A stretch of 9,829 nucleotides of DNA from Clostridia bacterium. GTDB taxonomy: Bacteria > Bacillota > Clostridia > Oscillospirales > SIG627. The position numbers and the translations under genes are program-made. This document shows, in pieces, positions 1 through 6,177 of the stretch. The notes under the pieces were generated by a model, which had not been told where the DNA came from, did not search any database, and was given only the letters and a program-made list of their open reading frames with translations. The stretch covers positions 1-9,829 of the forward strand of contig JAFTEP010000113.1 of assembly GCA_017453605.1 (NCBI GenBank), given 5' to 3'. The first letter of the stretch is position 1. The number at the start of each line of letters is the position of its first letter.

Positions 1-1
1 A

Positions 2-244
2 ATGCCCGGCTCTCAGGGCGGACCCGGCTCTCAGGGAGGAATGCCCGGCTCACAGAGCGGCGCGACCGGCTCGACCTACACCTTCACGGGCGGCACATGG
101 AAGCTCTCGGGTCTTGACGTCAGCTTCACCGTGGCGAGCGGTCTCTCTTACTACGGCGCGACGGTCTATTCATCCGAACTTTCAAGCGGCGCGACCTACA
201 CCCTCTCAAACGGCCAGACTTCGTATTCCGCGACGGCTCAGTGA
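2..244 (+). CDS. C-terminal end of a Gly/Ser-rich, possibly carbohydrate-binding surface protein (5' partial)
   Basis: An open frame enters from the left edge and ends at TGA 242-244. The ATG at position 2 is probably an internal Met, because the visible 80 residues begin inside a repeat. Residues 1-20 are PGSQGG-type repeats, followed by a Ser/Thr/Tyr/Gly-rich stretch that looks like beta-structure and ends in a TYTLSNGQT-type motif. Flexible Gly/Pro/Gln repeats followed by a small all-beta tail are seen in DUF4353 (Cthe_2159-like) carbohydrate-binding proteins of Clostridia, which fits the glycan-processing genes downstream, but the visible part is too short to assign a family firmly. No sorting motif or membrane segment is visible at the C-terminus. 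A strong terminator follows 40 bases later, so this gene is not part of the downstream operon. That it is a real gene end is likely; the family is a guess. Confidence 0.6.
   Translation: MPGSQGGPGSQGGMPGSQSGATGSTYTFTGGTWKLSGLDVSFTVASGLSYYGATVYSSELSSGATYTLSNGQTSYSATAQ
5..58 (+). repeat. Short in-frame tandem repeat encoding PGSQGG units
   Basis: Three near-identical copies of a CCCGGCTCTCAGGG-like core start at 5, 23 and 44. They encode PGSQGG, PGSQGGM and PGSQSG. The first two cores are identical over 14 bases; the third has diverged. The array is cut by the window edge, so its true copy number is unknown. At the protein level it is probably a flexible linker; at the DNA level it could change length by slippage. 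Confidence 0.75.
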
Positions 245-283
245 ATGATCCGTCTCATAACGACGCATCTTATACGGCTTCGT

Positions 284-321
284 CCCGGGCGGCGGTCCCT
301 CCGCCGTCCGGGCGCTTTTTT
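284..321 (+). terminator. Rho-independent terminator
   Basis: A 12-bp GC-rich stem (284-295 pairing with 301-312, with one G-U pair) closes a 5-nt loop (TCCCT, 296-300). Three bases later comes a run of six T (316-321). It lies 40 bases after the stop of the partial upstream gene and ends just before the promoter of the next operon, so it separates the two transcription units. Confidence 0.9.
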
Positions 322-343
322 ATCCTGCCGACCGAAAAATGTG

Positions 344-372
344 TTGAGTTCTCGTGCCGTATGTGATAGAAT
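344..372 (+). promoter_or_regulatory. Sigma-A promoter of the sugar-catabolic operon
   Basis: The -35 box is TTGAGT (344-349) and the -10 box TAGAAT (367-372), with an exact 17-bp spacer. A TG at 364-365, one base before the -10 box, makes it an extended -10 promoter. Transcription should begin around 378-380, giving a leader of roughly 85 nt before the ROK start codon. It lies directly after the terminator and before five closely spaced plus-strand genes, and no other convincing promoter is visible inside that gene set. Confidence 0.8.
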
Positions 373-413
373 TATAAAAACGGAACACAGACCAACGGAC
401 CGGACCCAAACAA

Positions 414-445
414 GCGGTCGAAACGACAGACCGCGGACGCGTCCG
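414..445 (+). promoter_or_regulatory. Leader inverted repeats: candidate operator or RNA hairpins
   Basis: The leader contains an inverted repeat, GCGGTC (414-419) and GACCGC (429-434), with a 9-nt spacer, followed by a perfect 12-bp palindrome CGGACGCGTCCG (434-445). Both lie between the predicted transcription start and the Shine-Dalgarno sequence (GAGGA, 456-460). A palindrome with a central CG just downstream of a promoter is a plausible site for a LacI-type or other dimeric repressor, and the pair could also form mRNA hairpins. No regulator gene lies in the window, and GC-rich sequence yields short palindromes by chance, so the role is inferred. Confidence 0.4.
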
Positions 446-464
446 TGAAAGGACTGAGGAAAAA

Positions 465-1379
465 ATGCTTATCGGAGTCGATATAGGCGGCACGAAGTGC
501 GCGGTAGTGCTTGCGGACGAGTCGGGAGAGATCCAAAACAGGATTTGCTTTCCCACGTCCGACTGCCGGAGCACGGTCTCGCGAATAGTCGGAGAGGTCT
601 CGGCTTTCGCGTCTGTCAACGCGATAGACGCCGTCGGGATAAGCTGCGGCGGACCGCTCGACGCGAAGAGGGGACTGATCCTTTCGCCGCCGAATCTGCC
701 GGGCTGGGACGAAGTGCCGATCTGCCGGATCCTTTCGGAGGCGGCGGGAGCGCCCGCTCTTCTGTGCAATGACGCGAACGCCTGCGCCCTCGCGGAATGG
801 CGTTTCGGAGCCGGGAAAGGGACGAAAAACATGATCTTTCTGACCTTCGGGACCGGGCTCGGAGCGGGGCTCGTACTCGACGGCAGGCTCTACGAGGGCG
901 CCTTCGGGAACGCCGGAGAGGCGGGGCATATAAGGCTCGCGCGCACCGGACCGGAGGGCTACGGCAAGAAGGGCTCCTTCGAGGGCTTCTGCTCCGGCGG
1001 CGGGATCGCCCGTATGGCAAAGGAAGTCGCCGAAAAAAAGAAAATGAAAAAGACTTCTTTCACCGCAAAAGATCTCGCCCAAAGCGCCGAAGAGGGCGAC
1101 AAATTCGCGCTCGGGGTCTACCGCCGCTCGGCGCGCGCTCTCGGGCGGGGGCTCGCGATCCTCGCGGATCTTTTCGATCCCGAAATGATCGTCATAGGGA
1201 GCGTCTACGCAAGAAGCCGATCTCTGTTTGAAAAAGAAATGACAGAAATATTCCGGCGCGAGGCGCTATTCGCGGACAACGTGAAGATCGTTCCGGCCCT
1301 GCTCGGGGACCGGATCGGGGACGTCGCCGCCGTCAGCACGGCAATTCTTGCAAGGGACAGGGGAAAAGAAAATGGCTGA
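465..1379 (+). CDS. ROK-family sugar kinase (zinc-cysteine-less variant)
   Basis: A 304-aa cytoplasmic protein of the ROK (repressor/ORF/kinase) family, expected to transfer phosphate from ATP to the 6-hydroxyl of a hexose or amino-hexose. The N-terminal phosphate loop is DIGGTK (D6 to K11). The sugar-binding and catalytic segment CNDANA contains N102 and the likely catalytic base D103. A second ATP-binding segment FGTGLGAG begins at residue 128. GEAGH supplies E152 and H155, which normally contact the sugar or the zinc. There is no N-terminal helix-turn-helix, so this is a kinase rather than a ROK repressor. The usual CxCGxxGC zinc motif is replaced by GPEGYGKKGSFEGFCS (162-177), with only C176 left. 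The ATG is preceded by GAGGA at 456-460. Its end overlaps the next gene by 8 nt, indicating coupling. The substrate cannot be read from the sequence: mannose, glucose, fructose, GlcNAc or ManNAc are all possible, with mannose or GlcNAc favoured by context. Confidence 0.9.
   Translation: MLIGVDIGGTKCAVVLADESGEIQNRICFPTSDCRSTVSRIVGEVSAFASVNAIDAVGISCGGPLDAKRGLILSPPNLPGWDEVPICRILSEAAGAPALLCNDANACALAEWRFGAGKGTKNMIFLTFGTGLGAGLVLDGRLYEGAFGNAGEAGHIRLARTGPEGYGKKGSFEGFCSGGGIARMAKEVAEKKKMKKTSFTAKDLAQSAEEGDKFALGVYRRSARALGRGLAILADLFDPEMIVIGSVYARSRSLFEKEMTEIFRREALFADNVKIVPALLGDRIGDVAAVSTAILARDRGKENG
1359..1363 (+). promoter_or_regulatory. Ribosome binding site fixing the SIS gene start
   Basis: AGGGG lies 8 nt before ATG 1372, inside the end of the ROK gene. 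It supports the ATG at 1372 over an in-frame TTG at 1348 that would add eight unconserved-looking residues. Confidence 0.6.
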
Positions 1380-2007
1380 AACTCGTTTTGACAGAGACGA
1401 ACTGTTCGTCCGCTTCGATGCTCTCGCCGTCTGCAGAGCGGATATGGAAAAGGCGCTCGGGATTCTCTGCGAAGCCGCCCGGTCGCAAAAGATCATGGTC
1501 TGCGGCAACGGAGGGAGCGCGGCGGACTCTCTGCACATTGTCGGGGAGCTTTCAAAGGGCTTTTTGAAAAAAAGAGAGCTCTCGCCCGACGAGAAGGCGC
1601 TGTTTAACAAATTCGGTGAGGACGGAAAAAGGCTCGCGGACGGGCTCCAGAACGGAGTCGACGCTGTGAGCCTCGTCTCGGAGACCGCCCTTCTCTCGGC
1701 GTTCGCCAACGACGCCGACCCCGCTCTCTGCTACGCGCAGGCGGCGTGGTCGAAGACGAAAAAGGGCGACGCTCTCATAGCGATCTCGACCTCCGGCAAC
1801 TCCGGAAACGTCTTTTACGCCGCAGCGGCGGTCAAGGCGCGCGGAGGGTACGTCGTCTCGCTCACCGGAGCGGGAGGCGGAAAGCTCGCGATGATCGCCG
1901 ACGCCGCGATAAGGGTGCCGGCAAAAGAGACCTATCTCGTTCAGGAATATCATCTTCCCGTCTATCACTGGCTCTGCGCCGCCGTCGAGGACGAGCTGTT
2001 CGGGTGA
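1372..2007 (+). CDS. GmhA-like SIS-domain sugar-phosphate isomerase
   Basis: A 211-aa cytoplasmic protein with one SIS (sugar isomerase) domain, most like phosphoheptose isomerase GmhA (usually about 190-200 aa). It has the phosphate-binding CGNGGSAADS (44-53) and STSGNSGN (139-146) segments. H55 and E59, and Q191 and H199 near the C-terminus, reproduce the spacing of the GmhA metal and catalytic set (His61, Glu65, Gln172, His180 in the characterised enzymes). An isomerase active site is therefore likely intact, unlike DnaA-binding DiaA-type relatives. Residues about 61-100 form an insertion relative to E. coli GmhA. It overlaps the ROK kinase and precedes the beta-mannosidase by 16 nt. No other heptose gene is visible, so in this operon it more plausibly isomerises the aldose phosphate made by the kinase, for example mannose-6-phosphate to fructose-6-phosphate. 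That substrate is inference; heptose phosphate remains possible. Confidence 0.85.
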   Translation: MAETRFDRDELFVRFDALAVCRADMEKALGILCEAARSQKIMVCGNGGSAADSLHIVGELSKGFLKKRELSPDEKALFNKFGEDGKRLADGLQNGVDAVSLVSETALLSAFANDADPALCYAQAAWSKTKKGDALIAISTSGNSGNVFYAAAAVKARGGYVVSLTGAGGGKLAMIADAAIRVPAKETYLVQEYHLPVYHWLCAAVEDELFG

Positions 2008-2023
2008 TTTCAGGAGTATCGCG

Positions 2024-4357
2024 ATGGAAATAAGAACCCAAATCAAAAACTGGCGGCTCGGATTCTGCCGCCACAGGACGGTCGAAGAAAAAAAGCTCTC
2101 GCCGAAAAGCGAGAGGGAGGCTTTCGGCACTCCGATCAGGGTGATCGACGCTGAAGTCCCGGGCAATTATGAACTCGATCTTTCCCGCGCCGGGATCCTG
2201 CCCGAAGATCTATATTTCGGGGACAACGTGTGGGAAACTCAGAAATACGAAGACCTCCACCTCTGGTATTTTGCAAAATTTATTTACCGTAAAGACGAAA
2301 ACGAGACCTATCTTCTTTTTGACGGCATCGACACCGCCGCGGAGATCTTCGTCGACGGAGAGCTTCTCGGGACCGCCGAGAATATGCTGATCCCGCACGA
2401 ATATCCGCTCGGCGATCTTGGTGACGGAGAACACGAACTGACCGTCCACGTCATCCCAGCCGCCGTCTACAGCCTCGAACACGCGCCCGACGCGCTTGCC
2501 GTCGCTCAGACGTACAGCCGGGATTCCCTCGTCATAAGAAAGGCGCCCTACCTCTACGGCTGGGACATAATGCCGCGCACCGTCTCCGGCGGTTTGTGGA
2601 GAGAAGTCCTGGTGGTGAAAAAGCCCCGCGAGAGGATAGTCGACGTTTCTTTTTGCGTCTCGGATCTTACGCCGGAAAACGCTTCCGTCAAGGTCACTGT
2701 CGACACGCGGCTTCTGTTTGACGGCGAATACCGCCTCAAAGCGTCTCTTACCAACCGCGACGGCAGGATCGAAGCCTCAACGAAGCTCTTCAGTGCATCC
2801 GTATCATTGAGGATGAACGTCCCTTGTCCGCGGCTGTGGCAGCCGAAAAACTACGGCGATCCCGAGCTGTACGGTCTTGAAGTCTCGCTCGAAAGAAACG
2901 GCGAAGAGATCGACAGGCTCTCAAAGCGCGTCGGCATCCGCACTGTCGTTCTCGACCGCACGAGCCGTTCGGGTGATGGCGCGAGATTCAGGTTCTTCGT
3001 CAACGGAAAGCCCGTTTACGCGATGGGGACGAACTGGGTGCCGACAGACGCCTTCCCGTCAAGGCACGAAGCCCTGACCGAAAGGGGGCTCGTTCTCGCG
3101 GAGGATTTGGGCTGCAACATGATCCGCTGCTGGGGCGGAAACGTCTACAATCCCGACTCTTTCTACGATTTCTGCGACGCTCACGGCATCATGGTCTGGC
3201 AGGATTTCTCGATGGCCTGCGGGATATATCCCCAGGACGGGAGGTTCTGTTCGCTGATGCGCGAGGAGGCGGAGTCTGTCGTGAAGCGGCTCAGGGATCA
3301 CCCGTCGATCGTCCTCTGGTCGGGCGACAACGAGTGCGACCAGTCGTGGCGCTCGAAAAAGCAGAAGGTGAACGGCGAAAACGTTTTCACGCTGACAGCC
3401 GACGACAACGTCATAACACGAAAAGTCCTGCCCGAGGTGATAAAGCGCCTCGATCCCTCAAGACCCTATCTGCCCTCGAGCCCGTATCTCGACGGCGAGT
3501 CGATAATTAAAAACGACCCCTCCGAGGATCACCTCTGGGGCCCGAGAAAATGGTTCAAGGGAGAATACTATAAGGACTCGAAGTGCTGTTTTGCCTCCGA
3601 GACCGGATATCACGGCTGTCCCTCGCCGGAGAGCCTGAAAAAGTTCATAGGAAAAGATCACCTTGAAAACATGGGCGACGCCGCCGTCTGCTCCGACCCC
3701 CACTGGCTCGCTCACAGCGCCTCTCCCGAAAGCGATCCGAAGGCGCCCTTCGCGTACAGAGTCCCGCTGATGATAAGGCAGGTCGAGCGGCTTTTCGGGA
3801 GCGCGAAAAAGGACCTCGAACTCTTCGCCCTGCAGAGCCAGATCTCCCAGGCGGAGGCGCTGAAATTCTTCATCGAGCATTTCAGGGCCGCCAAGCCTTA
3901 CCGCAGCGGTCTTCTCTGGTGGAACGTCATCGACGGCTGGCCTCAGGTCTCAGACGCCGTCGTCGACTGGTACGGGACAAAAAAACTCGCCTATTCCTAC
4001 ATAAAGCGCTCTCAGACGCCTTTTGCCGTCATAATAGACGAGCCGGACGAAAACAGTCGCCTCGCGCTCGTCGCCGACAACGAAACGCCAAAGACGGTAT
4101 CGGTGAAAGTTAAGGTCACGGAAGTCCTTTCCGGAAAAGAAGTCTTTTGCGGCGGCGTCGAAGCCGAACCGCGGGAGACGGTGCGCTTCGGGAGCATTGA
4201 AGACGTTAAGGGCTATTATCTCATCCGCTGGGAGGGAGACGAAAACGGCGTCAACCACTTCGCCGCGCGCCTCGGAGAGGACACGGATTACGCCGAATAC
4301 CGCCGCTTTCTTTCGCTGACCGGCTTCGACGGCGCTCTCGAAGGCTTCGAGAAATAA
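2024..4357 (+). CDS. Glycoside hydrolase family 2 beta-mannosidase, cytoplasmic
   Basis: A 777-aa GH2 enzyme expected to release terminal beta-linked mannose, for example from Man-beta-1,4-GlcNAc or manno-oligosaccharides. The approximate order is an N-terminal sugar-binding jelly roll (1-190), an immunoglobulin-like domain (190-305), a TIM-barrel catalytic domain (about 310-680) and a C-terminal beta domain. Beta-mannosidase-type motifs include APYLYGWDIMPR near residue 180, GTNWVPTDAFPSR from 335, IRCWGGNVY from 367, WQDFSMACGIYP from 392 and WWNVIDGWP from 632. The acid/base is likely E437 in WSGDNE and the nucleophile E526 in ASETGYHG; their spacing (89) is close to that of known beta-mannosidases. 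There is no signal peptide, so it acts on imported sugars. AGGAG at 2012-2016 lies 7 nt before the ATG. It is somewhat shorter than many family members (about 820-860). A related GH2 specificity such as exo-glucosaminidase is less likely. Confidence 0.88.
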   Translation: MEIRTQIKNWRLGFCRHRTVEEKKLSPKSEREAFGTPIRVIDAEVPGNYELDLSRAGILPEDLYFGDNVWETQKYEDLHLWYFAKFIYRKDENETYLLFDGIDTAAEIFVDGELLGTAENMLIPHEYPLGDLGDGEHELTVHVIPAAVYSLEHAPDALAVAQTYSRDSLVIRKAPYLYGWDIMPRTVSGGLWREVLVVKKPRERIVDVSFCVSDLTPENASVKVTVDTRLLFDGEYRLKASLTNRDGRIEASTKLFSASVSLRMNVPCPRLWQPKNYGDPELYGLEVSLERNGEEIDRLSKRVGIRTVVLDRTSRSGDGARFRFFVNGKPVYAMGTNWVPTDAFPSRHEALTERGLVLAEDLGCNMIRCWGGNVYNPDSFYDFCDAHGIMVWQDFSMACGIYPQDGRFCSLMREEAESVVKRLRDHPSIVLWSGDNECDQSWRSKKQKVNGENVFTLTADDNVITRKVLPEVIKRLDPSRPYLPSSPYLDGESIIKNDPSEDHLWGPRKWFKGEYYKDSKCCFASETGYHGCPSPESLKKFIGKDHLENMGDAAVCSDPHWLAHSASPESDPKAPFAYRVPLMIRQVERLFGSAKKDLELFALQSQISQAEALKFFIEHFRAAKPYRSGLLWWNVIDGWPQVSDAVVDWYGTKKLAYSYIKRSQTPFAVIIDEPDENSRLALVADNETPKTVSVKVKVTEVLSGKEVFCGGVEAEPRETVRFGSIEDVKGYYLIRWEGDENGVNHFAARLGEDTDYAEYRRFLSLTGFDGALEGFEK

Positions 4358-4390
4358 ATAAAACAAATAAAAAAACCTGGAGGAAAAACA

Positions 4391-6145
4391 ATGCTTACTT
4401 TGGCCGCAGTCACAAACGAGGCTTACAGGGTCAGGCTCGACAATTCCGGCGATCCGATCCCGCCTCTTGCAGGACTCACCGCCGCCCGCCGGGACAGCGC
4501 GGCGTTCCAGATCGTTTTGCAGTCCGACTTCCAGTACAGCGTCAGCGTGCGCCCGGTCGAGTGGTTCTCCCGAAAAGCGGGAGTCCGCGGACATCACGAG
4601 AGGATAAGAGTCGCCGTAGATTCGCCCTTTGAAACTCAACTTGATCTCGAAGGCTTCATGACCGATCAGGACGACGTGAAAAAAGCGGACGTGCTGTTGA
4701 AGCAGGACGTCGTCGAAAGTCCCGCCAATCTCCCGACGGGAGTCTGGGTCGAAACGAAGATCCCCGCCGACGCCGAGCCGGGCGAATATCCCGTCACGGT
4801 CAGCGTCTACATTTCAAGATACGGGGAGGACGAAAAAAAGGTCTTTTCATATACCGTCCCGCTGAAAATTTATCCCTTCGTCCTGCCGGAGCCCGAAAAC
4901 AGAAAGCTCTACGTCAATCTGTGGCAGCATCTGTCCTCCGTCGCGCGCCACCACGACGTCGCGCTCTGGAGCGACAGTCATTTTGCCGTCCTTGAAAAAT
5001 ACGTCGCGGCGATCTCAGCCCTCGGTCAGAAGTCCGTCACGCTCTGCGCCGGCCAGATCCCCTGGGGCGGTCAGGGCTGCACGACGGACAGGGAGAATCC
5101 GGGGAACCTGTTCGAGTATTCGATCATCCCGATCACGAAAAAGAAAAACGGGGAGTTTATATACGACTATTCCAAGATGCAGCGCTATATCGACTTATGC
5201 GGCAAGTACGGGATAAACGGCGATATAGAGATCTTCGGGCTCGTCAACGTCTGGCAGAAGCTGATCCCGACGCCGCTCGTGGAAAACTACCCCGAGAACA
5301 TCGTTTTAAGGTACCTCGACGAATCTGACGGCGCTCTGAAATACGTGCGCGACCGCGAACGGGTGATAGATTACATCAAGTCTCTGGAAAGTTATTTCAT
5401 CCGTACGGATCAGATCGGGAGAGTCAGGATCGCCGCCGACGAACCGGGCGATATCGACCGGTACCGCGAGAGCCTCGAGCTCTTAAAAAGCGTCGCGCCT
5501 TCGTTCAAGTGCTCGACCGCGATCAATCACGCCGAGTTCGTGGAGGAGTTCAAGGACAGCATTTCCACCTTCGCCCCGTTTTTGTCCTGCGTCACGCGCG
5601 AGTACGCCCGCCTGAAAGAGCACAAGGAGAAATTCCCGGACAAAAAGATGCTTTGGTACGTCTGCGGCTATCACCACGTTCCCAACAACTGCATCTCAAA
5701 TCCGCTCGTGGACAACCGCGCGATAGGTCTTCTTACCGACCGCATCGGGTTCGACGGCTTTCTCAGATGGGACTTCTGCCTCTACCCGGACGACCCGAGA
5801 AAGGATATACGCTACTCCCATTTCGGCACGGGCGACGTGAACTTCGTTTATCCCGCGCACAACGGAGACGTCCTTTTATCCCTGAGATACAAGAACCTCA
5901 AAAGGGGCTTCGACGATCACGCTCTTGTTTCGGCTCTGCGCGAAAAGGATCCCGCGAAAGCCGACGCGCTTCTCGGAAAGGTCTTCGATTTTTCCGCCGA
6001 CGATCCCGAAGCCTTCGACGAACGCCGCAGATCCTGCCACGGGAACGTGGATCAGGCGAGAAACGACCCCGACGCGGTCATAAGCCGCGACTGGAACGAC
6101 TTCGACGCCCTCAAGACCGCCGTCCTCGAAGCGCTCGGGGAATGA
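4391..6145 (+). CDS. GH123/DUF4091-type glycoside hydrolase
   Basis: A 584-aa protein of the DUF4091/GH123 type, whose founding members are beta-N-acetylgalactosaminidases using neighbouring-group participation by the substrate 2-acetamido group. Residues 1-165 look like the N-terminal beta domain (PTGVWVETKIPADAEPGEY is typical), followed by a TIM barrel. The adjacent acidic pair D350-E351 in AADEPGD matches the Asp-Glu catalytic dyad. The C-terminal half carries the family segments FLRWDFCLYPDDP, DIRYSHFGTGDVNFVYP and LRYKNLKRGFDDH. No signal peptide is present, so it should be cytoplasmic. GGAGG at 4379-4383 lies 7 nt before the ATG, after an A-rich 33-nt gap that follows the beta-mannosidase. 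Many DUF4091 proteins have no measured activity, so the exact substrate (GalNAc, GlcNAc or another sugar) is open. Pairing with a beta-mannosidase suggests a mannose/HexNAc glycan. Confidence 0.82.
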   Translation: MLTLAAVTNEAYRVRLDNSGDPIPPLAGLTAARRDSAAFQIVLQSDFQYSVSVRPVEWFSRKAGVRGHHERIRVAVDSPFETQLDLEGFMTDQDDVKKADVLLKQDVVESPANLPTGVWVETKIPADAEPGEYPVTVSVYISRYGEDEKKVFSYTVPLKIYPFVLPEPENRKLYVNLWQHLSSVARHHDVALWSDSHFAVLEKYVAAISALGQKSVTLCAGQIPWGGQGCTTDRENPGNLFEYSIIPITKKKNGEFIYDYSKMQRYIDLCGKYGINGDIEIFGLVNVWQKLIPTPLVENYPENIVLRYLDESDGALKYVRDRERVIDYIKSLESYFIRTDQIGRVRIAADEPGDIDRYRESLELLKSVAPSFKCSTAINHAEFVEEFKDSISTFAPFLSCVTREYARLKEHKEKFPDKKMLWYVCGYHHVPNNCISNPLVDNRAIGLLTDRIGFDGFLRWDFCLYPDDPRKDIRYSHFGTGDVNFVYPAHNGDVLLSLRYKNLKRGFDDHALVSALREKDPAKADALLGKVFDFSADDPEAFDERRRSCHGNVDQARNDPDAVISRDWNDFDALKTAVLEALGE

Positions 6146-6161
6146 GATTGACCGATAAAAA

Positions 6162-6166
6162 AGGAG
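6162..6166 (+). promoter_or_regulatory. Ribosome binding site fixing the amidotransferase start
   Basis: AGGAG lies 11 nt before ATG 6178, a slightly long spacing. The in-frame ATG 6142 overlaps the previous stop (ATGA 6142-6145) but has only a weak GGGG upstream. Using it would add 12 charged residues before the first membrane helix. The downstream start is preferred. Confidence 0.5.
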
Positions 6167-6177
6167 AGAATGAAAAA

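Noticed and set aside
245..448. A 67-aa plus-strand open frame over the intergenic region
   Set aside because: It runs through the terminator, promoter and leader, has no ribosome binding site and is rich in Arg and Pro.
372..1082. Long minus-strand open frames opposite the ROK gene (also 320-832 and 616-1020)
   Set aside because: They are Arg/Ser/Pro-rich, have no domain I recognise and lie antisense to a clear kinase; GC-rich DNA produces such frames.
3950..4639. A 229-aa minus-strand open frame spanning the end of the beta-mannosidase and the start of the GH123-like gene
   Set aside because: It crosses two well-supported genes and their ribosome binding site, and its translation has no recognisable motif.
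5509..6177. In-frame 5' extension of the amidotransferase reading frame over the GH123-like gene
   Set aside because: The extension is Arg-rich out-of-frame translation of the previous gene; a ribosome binding site at 6162-6166 and ATG 6178 give a sensible start.
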